Translations under genes and position numbers: made by a program | Source of the DNA: Candidatus Poribacteria bacterium | GTDB lineage: Bacteria > Poribacteria > WGA-4E > WGA-3G | Length of the DNA: 64,000 nucleotides | Assembly: GCA_022825665.1 (NCBI GenBank) | Contig: JAJDWI010000086.1 | Location: 1-64,000, forward strand | Direction: 5' to 3' | In this document: positions 9,232 through 18,807 of the stretch, one piece after another | Numbering within the stretch: position 1 is the first letter of the stretch | How the letters are laid out: each line of letters starts with the position of its first letter | Notes under the pieces: generated by a model | Databases searched by the model: none | Seen by the model: only the letters and a program-made list of their open reading frames with translations | Told to the model about the DNA's origin: nothing

Positions 9232-9750
9232 TCAACGTCCAACTTCCCAAGCCAAATGTTCAAGTTCAGGACCAATGAGTTTTTCCCACGCTAACCGAAC
9301 AGCTGCATTTGATCCAGGTGTGGAGACAACAACCTTCCCTCTATAGACACCTGCCGTTGCGCGTGATAACATTGCTGCAGCACCGACTTGGTCATAACTG
9401 AACATCCTGAAGAGTTCACCAAACCCAGGTAATGTCTTTTCTAATTTGCGATTGAGAACATCAAATGTCGTATCTCGCGGGGCAATACCGGTGCCGCCGT
9501 TGAAAATAATAACTTGTGCATCGGTCTCAGCCATTTTGTCCAATACATCAGATACTTGGTCAGGTTCATCTTTGATTATCTGATATGCGACTACACCGTT
9601 TCCTTCGGACTCAAGTTGTTCGCGTAGGAATACTGCGTTAGTGTCTGTTTCTGGCGTGCGTGAATCGCTTACTGTTACTATTGCAACTGAAATAGGTCCT
9701 TGTTCAGCTGCAATCTCTCTGTGTTGTTGAGTGCTTGTTGAAGTCGACAT
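9232..9750 (-). CDS. moaB: molybdenum cofactor biosynthesis protein MoaB
   Basis: The 172-residue protein has the MoaB/MogA fold signatures: VTVSDSR near residue 27, [10 protein letters not shown] near 85 (the pterin and nucleotide-binding loop) and a [17 protein letters not shown] segment near the C-terminus. It is predicted to adenylylate molybdopterin before metal insertion. The extra 20 polar N-terminal residues precede the usual start, so an internal start is possible, but no other in-frame ATG fits. It sits 25 bases downstream of the VWA gene on the same strand. No other moa or moe genes are in the window. Confidence 0.9.
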   Translation of the reverse strand: MSTSTSTQQHREIAAEQGPISVAIVTVSDSRTPETDTNAVFLREQLESEGNGVVAYQIIKDEPDQVSDVLDKMAETDAQVIIFNGGTGIAPRDTTFDVLNRKLEKTLPGFGELFRMFSYDQVGAAAMLSRATAGVYRGKVVVSTPGSNAAVRLAWEKLIGPELEHLAWEVGR

Positions 9751-9775
9751 TAATATAAAACCCTTTCTCTACAAT

Positions 9776-12016
9776 TTATTGGTTGGGATAGTCTTTTTCT
9801 AAATGATTAGGCATTGTATAGAATAATCCCTTTGTTTCATTTGCAAGTTTTGTTTGTAAATCATCAGGATTTGGGTGCCCTATTACATAAGCCTTTATTC
9901 CGTAGGATCGGCATAGATTTAGTGCTTGTTCAGCGGTGTATTTTCCTTTTGTGGGTTCATCGGTCAGAATGAGTAGGAATCGCTTAGCGTAAGGACTAAA
10001 TCTTATTTTTGGTAACCCATCTACGATTGCGTTTGTCAGATGTTCATCTCCACCAAATGGATCAGCCAATAGTTGTTCGATAACAACCTCGTTGAGTGGC
10101 ATTTGGCTGACAATTTCACCATCAACTGCTTTAATAGCATCTTTTGCTTCTGCGAAACGGATTAATCCTACGCGGTATTTTAGGGGAAAAATAGAAAGTC
10201 TACCGATGAGTGTGCTTAATCCGAGCATAATTGCCTGCGATTTCCCACCCATGCTCCGACTATAGTCTAACATTACAACAATGTCGACGACGGGTTCTGA
10301 TGAAGCGTTGGAAGCGGTTCCAGGCTGTCCTCCTATGTGGACAGCGAGAAGATCTTTGTCTTTGATGAAGGTATAATTTTGTCGATTGGGTTGGTCATAG
10401 AGTACCCACCTTGTGCCACTTTGTTGCTTTCGAGCGATAAGATCCTCTCCAATATTCCAATGTTCAGGATAATTGGCTTCATAAACTGTAATTTTATTCT
10501 TTTCACGGCGTATCGCATAGAGTAGTCCGTTTGCATGGTCAATTATAATCCATAGATCACTATCAACATTTTGCAGTATTTCGGCATTTTCAGATTGTAT
10601 GATATGATCTTTCAATACAATCCCATTGTTAAATAATTCCTGTTTTAATTTTTCAATATTAAACATTCCATCTAAAAAGATCGTAGTGAACTTTGTATGA
10701 AGACTGAACAGTGATTTTCCACCACTTTTGCGTATATCTACAGCAATTTCTCTGAAAACTTTTAGGAACTTTTGGTTTCCAACGCGATTACTCGGTAGTG
10801 CAGTAGCACTTCGGACACTGCCGGGTATTTCCTGCCAAGTTCCTCCAGTCGTTTCCGCTAAGGTTTGTTGAAAGGGTTCGTAATGTCCGAGGACGTTAAC
10901 TCTTACTTCCTCAAATTGTGCCCGATCAATTACCTTCGTTTGCATCATCTTTTTTGGATTTTCTTGTCTCATGTTTGTTGTTGCTTGTTCATTTGGATTT
11001 TCTTGTCTCATGCTCGTTGTTGCTTGTTCATCAGTAACGAGAATTAAATGTCTATCCGCGTCCGCGTGAAATTCAATTAAGTCAAACGTCTGTAAAAGTG
11101 CATCAAGTGCGTTCTCATCTCCACTCAATTTGACATTTTTCATTCGTCTACGTAGTGTGCTAACATCTGGCAAAAGAGCCCGTGTTTTTATTTCTTGTCC
11201 GTCGCGCCGAACACTAAATTCAGTCATCCCTAAGTGGTATTCCAGATTGACAAGATCGAATGCATCAGTCATTGTAAACAGGTTATCTGCGACCTGTTGT
11301 ATGTTATCCTGCATACTTTGACTCGTATCAAGTACAAAAACCACGTTGACTTTATCAAGTTCGCGTGTGCTAATAATATGGTCTGCAATCTGTTTTAGTG
11401 CTTCACCAAAGGGATTAGTACCACCGTTTCCGTTTCCATCACCATCACCATTTCCATCTCCCAACCCTTCACCGATGGAACCGATATCTGCTGTTCCCTT
11501 AGATTCAAGTCTGTGAAATCCACCATCACCGTTACCTTTTACCCGTTGCCGAAGACTTTCCACACCTTTTCCAGAAGTTATTTCAAATGGACTTTGCACT
11601 GATTTAGCGATTGATGTAGCATTACTATTTAGGAGTCTTGCTTGTGTTGTAACATCAGGGAGTTCGGTTGCAGTTGGAGAAACCGTTTCTGTTGCATTAT
11701 GCATGAGTATTTCGTCAGATGGTTTAACGGTTTCATCAATCGGATTTGATGATGCAGATAGGTCAGCAAATTTTGGACGGAATTCAGAAAACTCTTTGGT
11801 CTGTTTTTGTGTTAGGGGCTTTTTCGGAGGTCTTTTTAATATGCGTTGTTTTACATCTTTATCCATATCAATAAATTCCATGTCCACTACATCATGAATT
11901 TCGTAACTTAGATGTGTGTAGTAGAATAATGTCAATAGGATAGCGAAACAAACGTGTAATATTCCTGCAATCAGGCAGGCATTTAGGGATCGTTGTTTCT
12001 TCTCAAAACGATTCAT
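9776..12016 (-). CDS. membrane-anchored protein with TonB-like N-terminus and two VWA domains
   Basis: This protein has 746 residues. A single transmembrane helix (about 13-34) follows a basic start, giving an inward N-terminus as in TonB. Next comes a Pro/Lys-rich and polar linker with KRPPKKP, then a Gly/Asp/Asn-rich stretch (about 183-200). VWA domain 1 (about 222-390) has the metal-binding DTSQS starting at Asp230. VWA domain 2 (about 578-735) has DYSRS starting at Asp584. A 13-residue unit is duplicated in tandem within domain 1. GGAGGTG precedes the ATG. VWA domains usually mediate metal-dependent protein contacts in the periplasm. The partner is unknown. Confidence 0.85.
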   Translation of the reverse strand: MNRFEKKQRSLNACLIAGILHVCFAILLTLFYYTHLSYEIHDVVDMEFIDMDKDVKQRILKRPPKKPLTQKQTKEFSEFRPKFADLSASSNPIDETVKPSDEILMHNATETVSPTATELPDVTTQARLLNSNATSIAKSVQSPFEITSGKGVESLRQRVKGNGDGGFHRLESKGTADIGSIGEGLGDGNGDGDGNGNGGTNPFGEALKQIADHIISTRELDKVNVVFVLDTSQSMQDNIQQVADNLFTMTDAFDLVNLEYHLGMTEFSVRRDGQEIKTRALLPDVSTLRRRMKNVKLSGDENALDALLQTFDLIEFHADADRHLILVTDEQATTSMRQENPNEQATTNMRQENPKKMMQTKVIDRAQFEEVRVNVLGHYEPFQQTLAETTGGTWQEIPGSVRSATALPSNRVGNQKFLKVFREIAVDIRKSGGKSLFSLHTKFTTIFLDGMFNIEKLKQELFNNGIVLKDHIIQSENAEILQNVDSDLWIIIDHANGLLYAIRREKNKITVYEANYPEHWNIGEDLIARKQQSGTRWVLYDQPNRQNYTFIKDKDLLAVHIGGQPGTASNASSEPVVDIVVMLDYSRSMGGKSQAIMLGLSTLIGRLSIFPLKYRVGLIRFAEAKDAIKAVDGEIVSQMPLNEVVIEQLLADPFGGDEHLTNAIVDGLPKIRFSPYAKRFLLILTDEPTKGKYTAEQALNLCRSYGIKAYVIGHPNPDDLQTKLANETKGLFYTMPNHLEKDYPNQ
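10953..11030. repeat. 39-bp in-frame tandem duplication inside the VWA gene
   Basis: Positions 10953-10991 and 10992-11030 are identical apart from two bases. They encode EQATTSMRQENPN and EQATTNMRQENPK. The unit is a multiple of three and preserves the frame. It probably arose by recent slippage and sits in a surface loop of VWA domain 1. Confidence 0.85.
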
Positions 12017-12180
12017 GATTCACCTCCAATATGTTTATTCTGTATGATTTTATATTTGCAGAATTGTTATACTCATTATATCATTTCTATTATGAAATTT
12101 CAATGATAGTATTTTTTAGTCAGTGATATTTAGTTTAAGATTTCTAAGTTGATGCGTGTTACTAAGCGTTTATATTAAAT

Positions 12181-12206
12181 GTCGCTACGCTCGCTCCGAC
12201 CTACAT
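12181..12206 (-). repeat. dispersed intergenic repeat (GTAGGTCGGAGCGA family)
   Basis: On the minus strand this reads GTAGGTCGGAGCGAGCG then TAGCGAC. It matches 39683-39706 over 24 bases with three differences in the loop. It lies in the 238-base gap 12017-12254 between the VWA gene and the preceding operon's end, where nothing else beyond the VWA gene's ribosome-binding site was recognised. It is probably a REP-like element. Confidence 0.6.
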
Positions 12207-12254
12207 GTTCATGTTTTGCATTGGCTCCCGATGTCATTTGCTTTCAAATTACCT

Positions 12255-13526
12255 TCAAATATTTCTCCTTAAAAGGTTGCCTTGATTTGAAGTTGTTCCG
12301 TTAATCATTCTCTGTCTATTTAGTTCGAATAATAATATACCAGCTGCAACACCAACATTTAAGGACGATTGTCCAGCTGCCATTGGAATTCGGACTAATT
12401 CAGTGCATTGTTGTCGTGTTTCCTCAGACAATCCTGTATTCTCATTACCAACAACTATTGCAGTAGGAGATGGAAATTGCATATCGTAGAGTTCAATTTC
12501 TGCACTTGCTGTTGCCCCTATAATATTCCACCCGGCTTGTTTTAGTTCGTCAATTGAACAGATGGTATCTGTAGCATAGAATGTGGGAATACGTCCAACT
12601 GCACCGCGGGATGCGCGTATGCAGTTTTTGTGAAGAGGACTTGCACCTTCACCACATATTAAGACAGCAGATACACCTGCAGCGTCTGCAGTGCGTAGTG
12701 TCATACCAAGATTATCAGGGTTACTTACATTTTCCGCAATTAGTAGGCTACAGTTTTTACTAAAATGTAGGTTTAGGTGTCCAGTATCAGTTAGCAAGGG
12801 AGGATAAGTGAGATGCACAGAAGCAAGGATTGAGGGTACTGGTCGAGTTGATGTGATAGAACCCATCAATCCATCGTTCACCTGAAAGCAAGATAGATTT
12901 TCGTTAACTGCTTGATTTAGGAAGTTCTTTCTATCAAGTGTTGATATATAATTTGTTGTATACAGGATCGCTTCAATTGGTAATCCATCTGAAAATGCTC
13001 TCTCTACCAACATCTCACCTTCTAAAACATATTGTGCATTGTCAATTTTACCTTTTAGCGAGGTTAATTTTCGAAATTGTGCTGCAATGTTATCCTTTCT
13101 TTTTGATATAATTCGATGCTCTGCTTTCGCTTTATTCCCACGTTTGATACCACGATAGTATTTTCCGTATTTTGTTAAAATAAATTCTCCTTCAAATATT
13201 GCTTGGACTCTTTCTTCTATTATATTACCCGTTGGACTAAACAAGCCAACGGCTTTCCTTGGAAATGCAAGTAATAGTTCCGATAAACTCCGTTCATTTG
13301 TAGCGATTAGATAAACCTGATAGTCCGCGTCTTCTATGTTATCTGGTGTCATTATCATTGCACCCTCAAGTTCTAACGTACCAGATGTTATAACCTTATA
13401 TTCAGGTTGCCACTTCCCTGTTTTTATATAGTTTTCATAAGCTTGCCGAAACTTATCTATTTCACCAGAATGTATATTCTGATTTTCAATAAATGCAATT
13501 AACTCATCGTAGTTTATCAAAGACAT
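12255..13526 (-). CDS. SpoU/TrmH-family RNA 2'-O-methyltransferase
   Basis: The C-terminal 150 residues carry the three SPOUT motifs: ENVSNPDNLGMTLRTADAAG, VVGNENTGLSEE and IPMAAGQSSLNVGVAAGILLFEL. These form the trefoil-knot SAM site that methylates ribose in tRNA or rRNA. The N-terminal portion (about 265 residues) is longer than usual; its latter part includes a typical SpoU substrate-binding segment (about 165-260) and the first part is unassigned. I chose the ATG at 13526, giving about 423 residues. An ATG at 13550 that overlaps the UbiA stop (ATGGTGA) is an alternative. The gene closes a long co-directional run. Confidence 0.88.
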   Translation of the reverse strand: MSLINYDELIAFIENQNIHSGEIDKFRQAYENYIKTGKWQPEYKVITSGTLELEGAMIMTPDNIEDADYQVYLIATNERSLSELLLAFPRKAVGLFSPTGNIIEERVQAIFEGEFILTKYGKYYRGIKRGNKAKAEHRIISKRKDNIAAQFRKLTSLKGKIDNAQYVLEGEMLVERAFSDGLPIEAILYTTNYISTLDRKNFLNQAVNENLSCFQVNDGLMGSITSTRPVPSILASVHLTYPPLLTDTGHLNLHFSKNCSLLIAENVSNPDNLGMTLRTADAAGVSAVLICGEGASPLHKNCIRASRGAVGRIPTFYATDTICSIDELKQAGWNIIGATASAEIELYDMQFPSPTAIVVGNENTGLSEETRQQCTELVRIPMAAGQSSLNVGVAAGILLFELNRQRMINGTTSNQGNLLRRNI

Positions 13527-13543
13527 TATTGTGGCGAGGTAAT

Positions 13544-14410
13544 TCACCATCCCCCATTTGCATTGAAAATTGTTCCTATGTATATTGCTACCAACCCGAC
13601 AAATATATCCCATTTCATCCAACGTTGGACACATGTGCAGCTGTCTTTAGATGCGTCCTTCCATAGACGAATTCCTAAGACGATTAACACAATATCTACC
13701 CCTAATACGATGGCTACCAAATAGTGCCACGTATACCATCCGATTATATACGGTAAAGGACTGAATATAATGACAGATCCCATGAACACCAACGTTACAA
13801 CAACTGCAAGCTTTGGGCTGAGAATTGCCAGTGTGTTAAGATTATTCCTTTTATCACCTTCAGTATCCTCAATATCTTTTACAATTTCTCTTGCAGTTGT
13901 GAAGAGAAAGGCAAATATTGCGGGGATGATAGTTCCGTGTACGAGTCCGATTGCGACCCCTCCAGATATAAATGTTATACTTGTCAAACTACTAACTACT
14001 ATATTTCCAAAAAATGGAGTGCGTTTTAACCAAACTGCATAACTTACAAGCAAACAGCATACGAGTATTGCAATTCCAACAGCGTAAATATTTATTAACA
14101 CACCGAGTCCAATACCAGTTACCATTAGTATAATAGAGAATATTAGTGCGTGGAATTTCTTAATGCGTTTTGATGGGAGTGGTCGTTTAGGTTTATTGAT
14201 CAGGTCAATGTTGAAATCGCAATAATCGTTGATGGCATTTCCAGCAGAAAGTAGTAGCAAGGCAGCAATACTCACATAAAACAACTTTATGTTGGTTATG
14301 GTGTCTAATTTATGTCCACCAGCGAAAATTCCACCTAACCATGCTGAGATGAAAGCAATTGTTCCATTTAGTGGACGTGCAAGTTCAACATACGCCAATA
14401 GCGTTTTCAT
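13544..14410 (-). CDS. UbiA-family prenyltransferase
   Basis: This is a 288-residue polytopic membrane protein. The first aspartate-rich motif is NDYCDFNID (Asn61, Asp62, Asp65, Asp69), followed by KPKRPLPS. The second motif is DIEDTEGDKRNN near residue 180. Both coordinate Mg-prenyl diphosphate. This close NDxxDxxxD with a following RPLPS is common in the geranylgeranylglycerol-phosphate and quinone-type branches. The acceptor cannot be decided. It lies 93 bases after lpxD and is coupled with the downstream SpoU gene. Confidence 0.9.
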   Translation of the reverse strand: MKTLLAYVELARPLNGTIAFISAWLGGIFAGGHKLDTITNIKLFYVSIAALLLLSAGNAINDYCDFNIDLINKPKRPLPSKRIKKFHALIFSIILMVTGIGLGVLINIYAVGIAILVCCLLVSYAVWLKRTPFFGNIVVSSLTSITFISGGVAIGLVHGTIIPAIFAFLFTTAREIVKDIEDTEGDKRNNLNTLAILSPKLAVVVTLVFMGSVIIFSPLPYIIGWYTWHYLVAIVLGVDIVLIVLGIRLWKDASKDSCTCVQRWMKWDIFVGLVAIYIGTIFNANGGW

Positions 14411-14503
14411 TGTGATTCCGATAATTCAATCAATAGATATTCTTGTAGAAAAATGGTGTGGTTTAAGCTGGAGAGGATAGTATTTGGGTGATTTATTATG
14501 TAA

Positions 14504-15559
14504 TTATTGATTTTCAGAATTTTTGAGTTTTTCTTCCAATTCTTCAACACGTTTTTGAAGTTGGGAAAACTCTTGCATTAGATCGGGTACCTTTCGGGTT
14601 GCGGCTTGAGTACGTAACTCCTGTTTATGAGTTTGGGCAGGAATACCTGAGAGATGACTTCCGGAAGGCATATCCTTTGTAACAGCAGTTTTGGCGTAAA
14701 TGACACTATTTTCCCCAAGTTTCAGATGTCCGACCACACCAGATTGTCCCGCAATGTTAACACGGTCACCTATAATGGTACTACCCGCTATGCCTGATTG
14801 TGCTGCAAGGCAGCAGTCCTGTCCGATAACTACATTGTGTGCAATCTGTACTAAGTTATCAAGTTTCGTTCCGCTCTTGATAATCGTTTCAGAAAGAGTC
14901 GCCCTATCTATAGTGGTATTTGCTCCGATTTCGACATCGTCTTCAATTACGACTGATCCAATTTGAGGAATTTTATATGGTCTCTGGTTCTTAGGTTCAG
15001 GTGTGAAGCCGAAACCATCACTACCAATCACAGCCCCACAGTGTATAATGACTCTATTTCCAATAGTAATGTTTTCACGTATGCTTACATTAGCATAGAT
15101 TAAACCGTCACTTCCAATTTTGCTACCATCTCCCACATAAACAAGTGGCATGATAACGGTATTATCACCAATCTCTACATTGTCACAAATAACACTGTTT
15201 GCTTGAACTGTTACACCTTCTCCAAGTGTAACATTTTCTCCGATAATTGCAGTTTTATGTATTCCAGATTCTGTTTGTTTGTTTGAATCCCAAGAGAATA
15301 ATTCCAAAGTTTGTACGAATCCCCAATATGGGTCATCAACACATATTGTTGGTTTGCCGTTGCCTGAAACACCACGTCCAATAATGATTGCTGATGCTTG
15401 GGTTGTAGCAATTGCCCCAAGGTACTTAGCATTTGCAACAAAGGTAATCTGGCTTGGTTCTGCCTCATTGATACCAGAAACACCGGTAATGTTAATTTCA
15501 CCATCACCGGATAGGTCTCCACCTAAATGCTTACAAATATCTTTGAGTTTGATACTCAT
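14504..15559 (-). CDS. lpxD: UDP-3-O-acylglucosamine N-acyltransferase LpxD
   Basis: The protein has 351 residues. An N-terminal uridine-binding domain (about 1-100) is followed by a left-handed beta-helix of hexapeptide repeats (about 105-300; [19 protein letters not shown] and so on). The catalytic histidine is in the QIAHNVVIG segment near 245, and the [13 protein letters not shown] segment is conserved. A C-terminal coiled tail (about 325-351) forms the trimer helix bundle. It adds the N-linked acyl chain in lipid A synthesis, so the organism probably makes lipopolysaccharide. The gene follows skp as in many Gram-negatives, but fabZ, lpxA and lpxC are not next to it. Confidence 0.96.
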   Translation of the reverse strand: MSIKLKDICKHLGGDLSGDGEINITGVSGINEAEPSQITFVANAKYLGAIATTQASAIIIGRGVSGNGKPTICVDDPYWGFVQTLELFSWDSNKQTESGIHKTAIIGENVTLGEGVTVQANSVICDNVEIGDNTVIMPLVYVGDGSKIGSDGLIYANVSIRENITIGNRVIIHCGAVIGSDGFGFTPEPKNQRPYKIPQIGSVVIEDDVEIGANTTIDRATLSETIIKSGTKLDNLVQIAHNVVIGQDCCLAAQSGIAGSTIIGDRVNIAGQSGVVGHLKLGENSVIYAKTAVTKDMPSGSHLSGIPAQTHKQELRTQAATRKVPDLMQEFSQLQKRVEELEEKLKNSENQ

Positions 15560-15648
15560 AGGTTACCTCGTTATATTGAGTTCCCTCGAAACTAATTATA
15601 GAAACTAATCGTCTGGTAATACTAAAATGTATAGGGAGAATGACAGAG

Positions 15649-16227
15649 TTAATTTCCATCACTATTCTGTTGCGTAGGGATCTCAGCATCTGTTTGGTCG
15701 GTATCCCCTTCTTTTTTAGCACCTTCATTAATTAATTTAATCAGATTTTCAGACATATCGTATTTCTCATTCAAATAAAATACAGCTTGCTTGTCGATAA
15801 TAAGATCATAATTCTCTTCTTTTCCGACCTTGATTATGAGATCCTGTAATTCTTTAAAGATAGGTGTCATCCATTCTTGGTTCTTTTCTAAGAGAGCATC
15901 TCTACCTTGATTGAATTCTTGCTGGTATTGCTGCTGTAGTTGTTGTATTTCGCTTTCTAACTTAGCAGTTTGCGCTTCTTCAACAAATAGTTCTGTCTTC
16001 TCTTTTTTCTCTTGCTTCGTGCTGATTTCTTCACGGATGTCATTAAGTTTGTCTTTCCAACGTTTTTCTGCTGCTTTTAGTTGGTTATCTACCTCGATAG
16101 CCTTGCTATAATTTAATAACACACGTTGTGTATCTACCACACCTATTTTTAATGCTTCTTGTCCGATACTGCCTGACAGGACACCGAACAGCATCAATGG
16201 TAATATAACAATCAGAAGTTTCTTCAT
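15649..16227 (-). CDS. skp: OmpH/Skp-family periplasmic chaperone
   Basis: The 192-residue precursor has a signal peptide (residues 1 to about 22, MKKLLIVILPLMLF...). After it comes the family start IGVVDTQRVL and a long charged coiled-coil (about 45-115) that makes the tentacles of the trimer. A C-terminal acidic and Gln tail of about 20 residues is extra. It should hold unfolded outer-membrane proteins for BamA, encoded 89 bases upstream, matching the bamA-skp-lpxD order of other bacteria. Confidence 0.92.
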   Translation of the reverse strand: MKKLLIVILPLMLFGVLSGSIGQEALKIGVVDTQRVLLNYSKAIEVDNQLKAAEKRWKDKLNDIREEISTKQEKKEKTELFVEEAQTAKLESEIQQLQQQYQQEFNQGRDALLEKNQEWMTPIFKELQDLIIKVGKEENYDLIIDKQAVFYLNEKYDMSENLIKLINEGAKKEGDTDQTDAEIPTQQNSDGN

Positions 16228-16316
16228 AATTTATCCTTTTCGTGAATACAAAATAAAACTGATTAAGGTTGTATATCTAAAAATAGTGATATATAAAATA
16301 TAATAATTGCAGTGAA

Positions 16317-18746
16317 TTAAAAACCTGGACCGATAGTAAAATAGAATCTTCCTTGTGGATCTCTATTTTGGCGATCAAATGCGTAACCCCATCCAAACCG
16401 TGCTAACATCCCTAACATCTGTAATCGTGCTTCTACACCAGCACCCCGTTTTAGGTTGATTTGATTAAATGGGTTTTTGACTGTTTCATCCCAAACTTGT
16501 CCTATGTCAAAAAATACTGCAGTTGTGAGTTGCGGGGAGACAGGAATACGGTACTCAAAATTACTGAAAAACACTTTGTTGCCACCAAATGGATTTGGAA
16601 TACCTGATTCGTCAGGATCGGGATATATTTCCCAGTCCTCATACCCCCTGACTGTGTCTACACCACCCAGATAAAATCTCTCATAGAATAGTTCTCTTCT
16701 ATCAGTGATTTTACTTTGCATATATCCTGCGCGTGCATGTACAGCGAAGACATGGTTCCACCAAGGATTGACAAACCAACTTGAATCTGCAGTATATTTC
16801 TGAAACTGATTGTCTGCCCCTAAGATTCCTCCAGAATATTCATAGGAAATACTATTTGAACTACCACCCATCGGGTCGTAGAGTGAGGTTCTATAATCTC
16901 GTGTATCACGTCCTACAGCGAAAAGAATACTGCGTGTAGATCGATTAAACAGGTTCTCTTCTTGTGTTCTCGCTTTAACGAGTTCATTACGAAATCGGAC
17001 TGATAGGTCAATATCAAAAGCAATTGGTCGTCCGAGAGAAATCGATCCTCCTCGTGTATCCCACACATATCTGTCTCTGAGATAGTCTTGTTCCTGTAAA
17101 GCACCTATAGTGCCGTAGTATCGTCGAAAGCGTCTATTGTTGTATAGACGGGCGTTCAACCGAGTGGGGGTTCCCATTATCCACGGTGTACCAAAACTTG
17201 CCTCAGCAGTATGATGGTCTCGTGTTCCCAGTTCACCTTTTAGGTGTACACGATAAGCGCGTCCAAAAAGGTTGTGTTGTCCAATTTCTGCTGACCCGAA
17301 AATACCACCTTCACTTCCGTATCCGCCACCTACACTTAGTGTGCCGGTAGTGGGAGATTCGGCTATATTGACAACAAGGTTTTTTCTGCTGTCGTTATTC
17401 GTATCGCTTGGAACGAAATCTACTGCGCGAATAAAAGGACCCATTTGAAAAAGACGTTGTCTTGCTTTGCGTAGCACTTTTACATCAAGGAGTTCGTCTG
17501 ACTTGATGTTCAGATAATCAAGTTCACGTCTAATTACTGGTTCCTTAGTCTTTGCTAAACCTCTGATAGGAACATTGTCAATAATTATAACGTCACCTTG
17601 GTTGATTTTCAAGGTTATGTTAACAGATGCAGTCTGTTCATCAAATAATGGGATCGGAATAACATCAGCGAGGAGATAGCCTTTATCAAGATATTTCTGG
17701 CGTAATTCGTTAATTGATTCTTCAAAGATGTCTCTGTTGAAGATTTCTCCTTCAGCGGGATCTATCATATTTAAGATTTTCTGTTGAGAAAAAACAACTT
17801 TCTCACCTGTCTCAAGTTCAACAGTATAATGTCCGACTACAAACTTTTCCCCTTCGTCAACGGTAATATCAAGCATCAATCCGGTTTTATCTTCAGTGAA
17901 ACGTTTTGTGTGTCCTACAATCTTTATTTGTGCGAAGCCTAAGTCCTCGTAGTAATTTCTTAGGTTTAGACTTAAATCTTCCTCTTTAAATAGAATTTCA
18001 TCAAAATGTTTCCCGATCCTTGTTTTCATCTTTTTGTGTAATTTTTTTGCATCAACTTGATCGTTTCCTATGAAGTTGATTTCTGTGATTCTGATGCGTG
18101 GTCCTTCATTTATCTCAAATGTTACTTGGGTTGTGTTATCTTCTTCATTTTTGTCAAGATGTACTTGTATACTTACGAGGTAATAGCCTTTTTCGTGGTA
18201 TAATTTTTGTATAGCGCGCTCACTTTGCCAACGTAGAAAATCACTGAATGTTTCTGAACGTCTTAACATCATCTTGTCCATTAATTTTCCGGTGTCTAAT
18301 TCATCATTTCCGATGATGGTAATTCCCTCAATTTTTGGACTTTCCTCAAGGAGATACGTAACCTGAAACCCTCCACCATCTACTCCAACAACATCTACGG
18401 CTATATCATAGAAAAATCCTGTATCTTTATAAAGGTTTTCAATGTCTTTTGAAATTAGTTCGTCAGATATTTCTTGACCAACCTGTGTTTGAATTAAGGT
18501 TTGCAGCATCTCCTCTTGGAGATTTTTGACACCTTTGAACTCTATTTTTTTTACGATAAATGTTTCGTCAATAGATGAATCTGTCTGACTTTCTTCAATA
18601 TTTTCTATTTCTCCTGCAGGTTTTGGTCCAAATATATTTTCGTCCGATTCATCTGAAAATACGTTCATATACGAAGTAAAAAGTAATAAATGAAAACAGA
18701 TTATACTTATATATACTTTAAGTGCTGATTTATTGGGTAAATACAT
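16317..18746 (-). CDS. bamA: outer membrane protein assembly factor BamA
   Basis: The protein has 809 residues: a signal peptide or hydrophobic N-terminus (about 8-30), five POTRA domains (about 65-435; for example FIVKKIEFKGVKNL, KIEGITIIGNDEL and RIRITEINFIGND), then the Omp85 16-strand barrel (about 460-809). The barrel contains GGGYGSEGG, RDYRTSLYDP, the loop-6 motif VRGYE (the conserved VRGF/Y) and a terminal Phe. This is the core of the outer-membrane insertion machine. A TTGACA lies 60 bases upstream of the start within the end of ilvE, a possible internal promoter. GGAG precedes the ATG. Confidence 0.96.
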   Translation of the reverse strand: MYLPNKSALKVYISIICFHLLLFTSYMNVFSDESDENIFGPKPAGEIENIEESQTDSSIDETFIVKKIEFKGVKNLQEEMLQTLIQTQVGQEISDELISKDIENLYKDTGFFYDIAVDVVGVDGGGFQVTYLLEESPKIEGITIIGNDELDTGKLMDKMMLRRSETFSDFLRWQSERAIQKLYHEKGYYLVSIQVHLDKNEEDNTTQVTFEINEGPRIRITEINFIGNDQVDAKKLHKKMKTRIGKHFDEILFKEEDLSLNLRNYYEDLGFAQIKIVGHTKRFTEDKTGLMLDITVDEGEKFVVGHYTVELETGEKVVFSQQKILNMIDPAEGEIFNRDIFEESINELRQKYLDKGYLLADVIPIPLFDEQTASVNITLKINQGDVIIIDNVPIRGLAKTKEPVIRRELDYLNIKSDELLDVKVLRKARQRLFQMGPFIRAVDFVPSDTNNDSRKNLVVNIAESPTTGTLSVGGGYGSEGGIFGSAEIGQHNLFGRAYRVHLKGELGTRDHHTAEASFGTPWIMGTPTRLNARLYNNRRFRRYYGTIGALQEQDYLRDRYVWDTRGGSISLGRPIAFDIDLSVRFRNELVKARTQEENLFNRSTRSILFAVGRDTRDYRTSLYDPMGGSSNSISYEYSGGILGADNQFQKYTADSSWFVNPWWNHVFAVHARAGYMQSKITDRRELFYERFYLGGVDTVRGYEDWEIYPDPDESGIPNPFGGNKVFFSNFEYRIPVSPQLTTAVFFDIGQVWDETVKNPFNQINLKRGAGVEARLQMLGMLARFGWGYAFDRQNRDPQGRFYFTIGPGF

Positions 18747-18807
18747 GTCAGGTTTTCTCCTTACTCAATTATTTGTCGTGTTATTTATTACATCTGATTA
18801 ATGTATG

